NCBI RefSeq assembly: GCF_003387155.1
Contig: NZ_QUMT01000001.1
Location: 1,553,858 to 1,617,857, forward strand
Direction: 5' to 3'
Length of the DNA: 64,000 bases
Source of the DNA: Roseateles depolymerans
GTDB lineage: Bacteria > Pseudomonadota > Gammaproteobacteria > Burkholderiales > Burkholderiaceae_C
The notes beneath the pieces were generated by a model, which was not told the DNA's origin, ran no database searches, and worked only from the letters and a program-made list of their open reading frames with translations. Positions 58,181 through 64,000 of this stretch are shown in pieces (within the stretch, counting starts at the first letter, position 1; each line of letters begins with the position of its first letter). The translations under genes and the position numbers were made by a program.

Positions 58181-60383
58181 GCTGCAGCGTCTGTGGCTGG
58201 CGGTCGTGCACATGCTGGTCCGATGGCGACCTCGTGCGTGGACCGCGCTGCTGCTGGTGGCAGTGCCAGTGGCCTGTTCCAGTCACCTGGCCGACGACCT
58301 GATGGAGGTGACCGAGGCGCGCCATCTGCAGGTGGTGAGTGCGTCAACGGGGCAGGTGCTCCTGGACGAGGTCCAAGCGCGGTTGCCTTCCCGCGTGGAC
58401 AGCGACCCCGCGGCCGGCCTTCGCCACATCAGTTTTGAGATTTCCCTGGATCAGTACATGACCCCGTCGCCAGCGCCCGCGCCGGGTCAGCGCCTGCCGC
58501 CTGGCCGCGCGTTGCTGTTCAGTCAGGCGATTGATGGCATGGATGTGTATCTGAATGGCGTGTGGGTGGCGGGGCTGCCGCGGACCAATGTGCAGGCCCG
58601 CTATCGCTGGAATCGGCCGCTGGTGGTGCCGCTGGCACATCGTCTGCTGCGTCAGGACGGGCCCAACACGGTGGTGGTGGAGCTGTCCAGCCAGGATGGA
58701 CGGACCTTGCTGCCGCCGCTGTATGTCGGGAGTGTGCCGGCGGCCAATCTGGCCTTTGAATTGACGGCGTTCATTGGCAGTTCCATGGCCAATGCGTCCA
58801 ACTTGTTGTGTTTGCTGGCGGGCTTGTTCCTGCTGGGGGCAGGGTGGGTGAGTCGCGAGGATGGGCGGGCCTTCGCCCTGGCCGGGGCCCTGACCACCGT
58901 GTGGGCAGTGATGTTTTCCCTGGTGCTCACGCCTTATGTGCCCACCGCCTGGCAGCCTATGCGTGAGTGGGTGCAGTATGTGTGCCTGGGCGCCGTGGCG
59001 GTGCTGCTCACGCTGTTTGTGTTCGCCTTCATCGGCGAGACCATGCCGCGGCGGGCCCGGCAGGCGCTGTATGCGGCGGCGCTGTCGGTGCCGCTCCTCT
59101 ATCCGCTGGCCGGGCTCACCGTGCGGGGGTGGATTGCGCAGTACTGGCTGCCGATGCTCATGCTGTTCTATGTGTATGCCACCGTTCGGCTGGCGCGGCA
59201 CGCGGTGCGCACCCGGCGACGTCCCGCCTTCCTGCTGCTGGCCTTGAGCATCCTCACCCAAGTGTTTGCGCTGCATGACCACAATGTGGTGGCTCAGCTG
59301 TTTCCGCTGACGGTGCCCTGTTCGGGCTGGACGCTGGCGCATCTGCTGACGGCGCCGGTGCTGCTGAGTCATCTCACCATGCCCTTGCTGCTGCTGGTGA
59401 TGGCGCAGGGGCTGCTGGAGCGCATGCGCTCTTATGTGCTGCGCATCCGTCAATCCAATGACACCTTGCAAGCAACGCTCGCGCAGCGGGAGAGAGAGCT
59501 TCAGGTCAGCTACCAGCGACAGCGCGAGATGGAGAACGAGGCGGCGGCCCAGTCGGAGCGCGATCGCATCTATCGCGATCTGCATGACGGCATCGGCTCC
59601 AAGCTGGTCACTACGCTGTTCAGTGTCCGTGAGCGGGAGCTCAGTCCGGACCAACTGGAGCAGCGGCTGCTGGATGCGCTGAAGGACCTTCGGGAGACGA
59701 TTTCGGTCACCCAGCCTAGGGAGGTCAGGCCCATTCAGGACATTCTTTTTGCGTACGCCAGCAGCCTGGATGAGGTGTTGAGCAGCGACCAGTTCTCGGT
59801 GGAGATCGACATTGCGGAGGGGCAGGAGCTGGTGCTGCTGGGGGACGAGGCCCGGGCGCTGCTGCGGATCGTGGAAGAGACGGTGGCCAATACCGTCAAG
59901 TACGCGGGTGCCACGCGGTTGCGGGTGTCGATGCAGGTGGATGAGCGGAATGTGTTGCGCTTGAGTGTGGATGATGATGGGCAGGGGGTGATGGGGGATG
60001 GGCAGGGGCTGTCGCAGCAATCTGCGCCGTGGCAGGGGCGCAGGGGGGCGCAAACCTCGGGGAGGCACGTTTCGACGTGGGATGCACGGGAAGGACTCGT
60101 CGCCTCGATGCAGCCGCCAGTCGGCATCCTGTCCGGTGGGCGAGGGCTGGCTGGCATGCGGGAGCGGGCGCGGCAGATGGGCGGCCGTTATCGATTCGTG
60201 CGGACTCGGCATGGCGCCCATACTCGGGTTCGACTGCCGCTGGGGCCGTGCGATCCGACAAGGCGTGAAGCAGCGGATCTGGCAGGCTTGGCCGCTGCAG
60301 CAGATTCGTCGTTTGCAGAAGTCGCGTCAGTGGCAGCAGCTTCGTCAGCTGCAGCAGTCGTGCCTGTTGCGGAAGCCTCGTGA
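58173..60383 (+). CDS. Membrane sensor histidine kinase, 7TMR-DISM/NarX type
   Basis: A 736-residue sensor paired with the upstream regulator. A periplasmic beta-rich sensor (residues 40-200; ISFEISLDQYMTP, GMDVYLNGVWVAG) follows the first helix. Seven membrane helices fill residues 200-400, then a coiled linker. The HisKA_3 phospho-acceptor is in ERDRIYRDLHDGIGSKL, and the ATPase domain shows EETVANTVKYAG and GRGLAGMRERARQMGG. The layout matches 7TMR-DISM kinases. The final 40 residues (AAADSSFAEVASVAAASSAAAV) are an Ala/Ser repeat tail from a short DNA repeat and are not part of any domain. The signal is unknown. Confidence 0.9.
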   Translation: MSELQRLWLAVVHMLVRWRPRAWTALLLVAVPVACSSHLADDLMEVTEARHLQVVSASTGQVLLDEVQARLPSRVDSDPAAGLRHISFEISLDQYMTPSPAPAPGQRLPPGRALLFSQAIDGMDVYLNGVWVAGLPRTNVQARYRWNRPLVVPLAHRLLRQDGPNTVVVELSSQDGRTLLPPLYVGSVPAANLAFELTAFIGSSMANASNLLCLLAGLFLLGAGWVSREDGRAFALAGALTTVWAVMFSLVLTPYVPTAWQPMREWVQYVCLGAVAVLLTLFVFAFIGETMPRRARQALYAAALSVPLLYPLAGLTVRGWIAQYWLPMLMLFYVYATVRLARHAVRTRRRPAFLLLALSILTQVFALHDHNVVAQLFPLTVPCSGWTLAHLLTAPVLLSHLTMPLLLLVMAQGLLERMRSYVLRIRQSNDTLQATLAQRERELQVSYQRQREMENEAAAQSERDRIYRDLHDGIGSKLVTTLFSVRERELSPDQLEQRLLDALKDLRETISVTQPREVRPIQDILFAYASSLDEVLSSDQFSVEIDIAEGQELVLLGDEARALLRIVEETVANTVKYAGATRLRVSMQVDERNVLRLSVDDDGQGVMGDGQGLSQQSAPWQGRRGAQTSGRHVSTWDAREGLVASMQPPVGILSGGRGLAGMRERARQMGGRYRFVRTRHGAHTRVRLPLGPCDPTRREAADLAGLAAAADSSFAEVASVAAASSAAAVVPVAEAS

Positions 60384-60571
60384 GTTGCAGCAGACGCGCT
60401 CGATGCAGCAGACGCCCACTGAAACCCGCGACAGGACTTACCGGTCCCGGTTGGCGACCGCCAAACCGGCCTCGAGTTGAGCCATCGCCTCTCGAGAGGC
60501 AGTCGCGAATACTGGCAGTCCCTTATAGACAGGCCTGCCGTGGGGTCCAACTCCGGCAGGTGTCGCCCACC

Positions 60572-62683
60572 ATGCTGCCGTCTGCCCGTTTTACCGAGAC
60601 CTCTTGCCCCTCCACCCCTGTTGCCAGCGACCCATCGGCGGATCGTCCCGACGTGCCGGGTCCCCTCTTGCCTTCATCCGTCGAGCCGTCATACATCGCG
60701 CCGTTGCACGCTGCGCAGTCGCGCGGTGCGACGCAGTCACACGCGGAGCAGTTGCACGGTGCGCAGTCGCACACTGCGCCGTCAGACGCTGCGCGATCAC
60801 GTGCTGCGCAATCACACGCCTCACAACTTCACGTCCCGCAGTCGCACGTCTCGCAGCAGCACGGCTCGCAGTCGCCGCTGCATGCCCATGTCTCGCGGCC
60901 GAATGGCGTGCTTGCGAACGTCGTTCCGCCGTTCGTCGTGCAAGACGGCTTACCACGCGTCGCCTCCAATGGGCTCTTTCAACCGGTATCCCACCGCGCC
61001 CGCCTGGGAGCGGCCGACAGGGAGTCCAACGATGCGCCCAGCAAGGTGTCCAGCGAAGCGCTTCGCGCTCACAGCATGGTGGCGACCGGCGACGCAGACG
61101 TTGGCACTTCTGCGCGTGTCCAGCCTGTCGGCAAGCTCTTCCATGCGGGCACGCTGCGCTGGGTTCGTTTCGCCCGGCAGGCGATCTCAAATGGCACCGT
61201 GGAACCGATGGGACACGAGCTCACGTTCCGCTGGGACGCCGGCCGCGACCGCACCGACGAGCCGCCAAGCCCCTACGCCGTCTGCATGACCTTGAGCCAT
61301 GCCCTGCTGGATGGCGGCCTGAAGCACCGCGCGCCGGGAGGCCTGTTCGTCAGCTTGGACCGTGAGGCCTTGATGAGCAGTGTGGCCGACGCGCTGTGCG
61401 CCCCTCACTTCATCATTCAGCTCCCGCGCACGCTGCCGGTGGATCCTGAGGTGACGCGTCGGATTGCGCAGTTGCATGCGGCGGGGTATGCGTTCGCGCT
61501 CTCGGAGCTGGGCGGTCCTGACGATCCCCGCTGGATGTGGGCGCCGCTGGTCCGTTATGCCAAGCTGCAGGTGGCCCGCGAGTCCCCTGCGGGATGGGCG
61601 GGTTGGCTCAGGCGTGCCGAGTATGCCGAGCTGCAAGTGATCGTCGAGGGGCTGACGGAGCCTGCAGACTATCTACGCCTGCGTCGGCTGGGCGTGCATC
61701 GGTTTCAGGGGCCGTTGATCCAGCCCGCGCAGGAGGAGTCCGTGCGGGCGCTGCCGTGTTGCGATGTCCAGATCCTGCACAAACTGAACCGGCTGGTGGA
61801 GCAGGGCGCGTCTCGCGAAACGCTCGCCATGGTCAGTGCCACGGACCCTGCACTGGTGATTCGTCTGCTGATGCTGCAGAGGATTTATGCGGAGGGGTTG
61901 AGTGGGGCGCATCGATGCGGCGTGAACGCATTCGATGGGCTTGGGGGCGTTGCGTCCGTCGCATCTGTTGCGCCTCATTGGGGGCATGCGGGGACCGCAG
62001 AGCTTGGGGTCCAGCGAATGCATGGCCGTCATCCAAGCGCACAAGGCCAGGATGCACATGCGTCACATGCGTCAAATAGCGCATCCGGCGCGTTGGGCCC
62101 CTACCGCTCCCATGGCTTGTCTGGCCCGCGCGGTCCGCATGAAGGTGGAACCTCTCAATCCGACGTCACCCCGAGTGCATTGCATGCCAGAGGAGACGGG
62201 CCTGCTGCAGACCCAATCGGCGCCAAGGACTCGACCAACTGGAGCGGCGCGTCCAGCCTGATTGGCAAAGGCGGCGCAGCGGGCTCATGGGGTGAATCGG
62301 GGTTGGTAGGTCACCCGTTCACTGGAGGATGTGCCAGCCTCACGGGCAGTGAGCGGCCTGCGCCCGCCGCCACGCTGGCGGACGTTCTGGAAGCGCTGCC
62401 GTACCGGGTTTTGTCGGGCTGGATGCGCATCCTCCGTCACAGTTCCTTCGATCCGCACGAATCCGGGCGCGCCTGGTCGGCCTCGGTCAGGGAGCAGATG
62501 TACAACTTCCGCGCCCGACTGATCGGCGCCCGCGCCTGCCGCTCGCCGCAGGAGCTGGAGGCGCGTGTCTTCGGGTTGTACCGACGGCTGTGCTCCCGGG
62601 AGGCCTGGGTAGCGCTTGCCGCCAGCGACGAGTCCGCCTCGCCTGACCTCAGCGGCGAGCCTCCGTCAGGCCCCACTTTTTGA
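60572..62683 (+). CDS. Degenerate EAL-HDOD-like protein with His/Gln/Ser repeat and low-complexity insert
   Basis: About 703 residues. Residues 43-104 are a pentad repeat with His or Arg as every fifth residue (AQSH, EQLH, PQSH). The segment RWVRFARQAISNGTVEPMGHELTFRW resembles the start of EAL domains in EAL-HDOD (YuxH-type) proteins, but the EAL catalytic motif is gone, so cyclic-di-GMP hydrolysis is unlikely. EESVRALPCCDVQILHKLNRLVEQGASRETLAMVSATDP resembles the start of HDOD. A Gly/Ser/His-rich insert of about 140 residues (near 450-590) interrupts the C-terminal part. An in-frame GTG at 60380 would overlap the kinase stop. The 3' end overlaps the convergent sigma-54 activator by 35 bases. 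Confidence 0.6.
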   Translation: MLPSARFTETSCPSTPVASDPSADRPDVPGPLLPSSVEPSYIAPLHAAQSRGATQSHAEQLHGAQSHTAPSDAARSRAAQSHASQLHVPQSHVSQQHGSQSPLHAHVSRPNGVLANVVPPFVVQDGLPRVASNGLFQPVSHRARLGAADRESNDAPSKVSSEALRAHSMVATGDADVGTSARVQPVGKLFHAGTLRWVRFARQAISNGTVEPMGHELTFRWDAGRDRTDEPPSPYAVCMTLSHALLDGGLKHRAPGGLFVSLDREALMSSVADALCAPHFIIQLPRTLPVDPEVTRRIAQLHAAGYAFALSELGGPDDPRWMWAPLVRYAKLQVARESPAGWAGWLRRAEYAELQVIVEGLTEPADYLRLRRLGVHRFQGPLIQPAQEESVRALPCCDVQILHKLNRLVEQGASRETLAMVSATDPALVIRLLMLQRIYAEGLSGAHRCGVNAFDGLGGVASVASVAPHWGHAGTAELGVQRMHGRHPSAQGQDAHASHASNSASGALGPYRSHGLSGPRGPHEGGTSQSDVTPSALHARGDGPAADPIGAKDSTNWSGASSLIGKGGAAGSWGESGLVGHPFTGGCASLTGSERPAPAATLADVLEALPYRVLSGWMRILRHSSFDPHESGRAWSASVREQMYNFRARLIGARACRSPQELEARVFGLYRRLCSREAWVALAASDESASPDLSGEPPSGPTF
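60707..60893 (+). repeat. 15-bp periodic coding repeat (pentapeptide x-[AS]-Q-[SL]-H)
   Basis: The DNA repeats roughly every 15 bases around gcgcagtcgcac, producing about 11 consecutive five-residue units such as GAQSH, AAQSH, ASQLH and VPQSH. The phase stays in frame apart from one six-residue unit. Confidence 0.8.
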
Positions 62684-64000
62684 TGAGGCGATGGAAGTTG
62701 CTTCGATCCATCCCGGCCTCGCGGGCGGCCGCGGCCAGCGAACCTGGATGGCGTCGCAGAAGGGCCGCGAGCCATTGGCGCTGGAACGCTTCGGTCGCGG
62801 CGCGCAGCGTTTGAGGGGCTTGAAGGGAAGGGCCCGACCCATCGACCCGCTCACCGATTCGCTCGTCGATCCTCTCACCCATCGGTTCACCATCCCGCTC
62901 AACAACCCGTTGACCGACCGGCTCAACAATCCCTTCACGGACCGGTGCAACAAACCGTTCACCGACCCGTTCACCGACCCGTTCACCGACCCGTTCACCG
63001 ACCCGTTGGTCGACCTGTTGGCCGACTCGCTGACCAAACCATTCACCTGGCCCTTCACCGAATTCACCCACCTGCTCCCGGTAAGCCCGGCCCTGCATCG
63101 CTGCCGACAGCGCATCCCCGATCGGTTCCAGTCCCAGATGCTCCGGCTCGATCGTTGTCCAGCGCTGCGCCTTTCGCGGTCCCGCCCACGCCCGCAGCGC
63201 GGCGCGACTGATCAGGTGTTCCAGTTCTCGCACATTGCCCGGCCAGTCGTGGCGAAGCAGCGCGTCCCGGGCGGCGGGCGACAGCCTCAGGTTGCGGGCG
63301 CCCAGTCGGTGCTGGTTCTCTTCCAGGAACACTCCGGCCAGTGCCAGGACATCCCGTCCCCGTGCCCGCAGGGGCGGCACATGCACCGGATAGACCGCCA
63401 GCCGGTGATACAGGTCGGCGCGAAATCGACCCGCTGCGACCTCCGCCCGCAGGTCCCGGTTGGTCGCGGCCACGACACGGACGTCCACTCGAAGCGGGCG
63501 GTCGCTGCCCGGTCGCTGGATGTCTCCGCTCTGCAGCACCCGCAGCAGTTTGGCCTGCACCGTCAATGGCAGTTCACCCACTTCGTCCAGCATGAGCGTC
63601 CCTCCGGCCGCCAGCTCGAACTTGCCCATGCGGTCCTGGGTGGCGCCAGTGAACGCCCCGCGGCGGTGGCCGAAGAGTTCGCTGTCGGCCAGCGTCTCCG
63701 GCAGGGCCGCGCAGTTCACCTGGACCAGCGGGCGCGTCGATCGCCGGGACCCTTCATGCAGTCGCTGCGCCACCAGTTCCTTGCCTACCCCGGTCTCGCC
63801 CAGGATGAGCACCGTCAGGTCCGAGGGCGCCACGGTGTCCACTTCACGGATGAGTTGTTGCCACGCAGCGCTGCGGCCTTCGAGCTGACGGATTTCCCGC
63901 ACGATGGTCGATACCGACGAAGTCGTCCGAGAGGGCAGGCCGTCCGTCGCTTCCAGCGCGCGGGCAACGCCGACCACGGACGGCGCGGCGGAAGCATCCG
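62649..64000 (-). CDS. norR: NorR-like sigma-54-dependent activator (partial, 5' end beyond window)
   Basis: The last 450 codons of an AAA+ activator; the frame is still open at the right edge, where the N-terminal GAF sensor should be. Walker A is LILGETGVGKELVAQRLHE, the sigma-54 contact loop is GAFTGATQD, Walker B is GTLMLDEVGELPL, and NWPGNVRELEH-type sequence (HDWPGNVRELEHLISRA) follows. The match to NorR, the nitric-oxide regulator, is close in the AAA+ core (GDIQRPGSDRPLRVDVRVVAATNRDLRAEV). Between AAA+ and the C-terminal helix-turn-helix (AREAGMDRSNFHRLIKKW) lies an unusual VGER/IGER repeat of about 70 residues. An alternative is a related flavohaemoglobin- or phenol-type regulator. 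Confidence 0.85.
   Translation of the reverse strand, partial: DASAAPSVVGVARALEATDGLPSRTTSSVSTIVREIRQLEGRSAAWQQLIREVDTVAPSDLTVLILGETGVGKELVAQRLHEGSRRSTRPLVQVNCAALPETLADSELFGHRRGAFTGATQDRMGKFELAAGGTLMLDEVGELPLTVQAKLLRVLQSGDIQRPGSDRPLRVDVRVVAATNRDLRAEVAAGRFRADLYHRLAVYPVHVPPLRARGRDVLALAGVFLEENQHRLGARNLRLSPAARDALLRHDWPGNVRELEHLISRAALRAWAGPRKAQRWTTIEPEHLGLEPIGDALSAAMQGRAYREQVGEFGEGPGEWFGQRVGQQVDQRVGERVGERVGERVGERFVAPVREGIVEPVGQRVVERDGEPMGERIDERIGERVDGSGPSLQAPQTLRAATEAFQRQWLAALLRRHPGSLAAAAREAGMDRSNFHRLIKKWGLTEARR
62955..63026 (-). repeat. 12-bp tandem repeat encoding VGER
   Basis: The unit ccgttcaccgac occurs four times exactly (62955-63002) with two degenerate copies after it. Weaker copies extend over roughly 62840-63065. 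Every unit is a whole four codons, so copy-number change keeps the frame. Confidence 0.9.

Noticed and set aside
58344-60221. A 625-codon minus-strand frame opposite the histidine kinase
   Set aside because: Composition is His/Gln/Arg-rich with no motif, while the plus strand has complete kinase domains.
62836-63065. CRISPR array suggested by the regular 12-bp repeats
   Set aside because: Units are contiguous with no spacers, and encode an in-frame VGER repeat in a known activator family. No CRISPR array or cas gene was found anywhere in the window.

Overview
The window is GC-rich (visibly around two thirds G+C), densely coded on both strands and bacterial. The suite of genes points to a betaproteobacterium of the order Burkholderiales, probably a Roseateles/Mitsuaria-like soil or freshwater heterotroph. 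The main evidence is an alaA-type aminotransferase-hom-thrC run, a PrpE propionate ligase, an frc-type fructose ABC transporter with a ROK regulator, a PA2778/PA2779 pair and a PIN-PhoH protein. The taxonomic call is an inference from gene content; the window holds no rRNA and only one tRNA (Ala, CGC anticodon).

Layout: 1-4.3 kb carries a partial gene end, an MscS-like channel, a lipoprotein esterase-like protein, an amino-acid-type ABC binding protein and signal peptidase I. 4.7-12.1 kb carries a secreted GH64 beta-1,3-glucanase with CBM56 and crystallin modules, a YqhC-like AraC regulator next to a YqhD-type aldehyde reductase, a glycine-zipper lipoprotein, a LOV blue-light hybrid histidine kinase and a family 2 glycosyltransferase. 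13.2-19.3 kb is a divergent fructose locus: an FrcK-like P-loop kinase and a PfkB sugar kinase face frcBCA and a ROK repressor.

19.3-28.2 kb is the accessory part. It holds short orphan ORFs behind a structured leader, two proteins of unknown function (one barrel-like, one OB-fold-like), a zinc-ribbon protein, a protein with a PD-(D/E)XK-like core, a small acidic protein overlapping a two-TM protein, and a DUF3990-like ADP-ribosyltransferase-fold protein. The N-terminus of that last protein resembles the SPR/AQR leader repeats of DUF4157 (eCIS-type) effectors. A secreted alpha/beta hydrolase with a divergent MerR regulator and two membrane proteins follow, ending at tRNA-Ala. This is the likeliest place for an undescribed toxin or defence function.

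28.3-46.3 kb is mostly core: a proline-rich TonB-like protein, an NlpC/P60 peptidase, PrpE, a HAD phosphatase, an MFS exporter, PhoH, Bcp, an Mth938-like protein, then aminotransferase-hom-thrC-moeA-moaD as one run. A conspicuous nested palindromic element (25-bp perfect arms enclosing three smaller hairpins) lies between the MFS gene and phoH. 46.3-50.5 kb is a three-subunit membrane sugar-acid or polyol dehydrogenase (Tat small subunit, GMC flavoprotein, triheme cytochrome c) behind two mirror-image LacI-type operators. 50.6-64 kb has an FAD oxidase overlapping a membrane-spanning spermidine synthase, the PA2778/PA2779 pair, a D-Ala-D-Ala peptidase, a NarL-type two-component pair, a degenerate EAL-HDOD protein with a His/Gln/Ser pentad repeat, and a NorR-like sigma-54 activator with a VGER tetrapeptide repeat that runs off the right edge.
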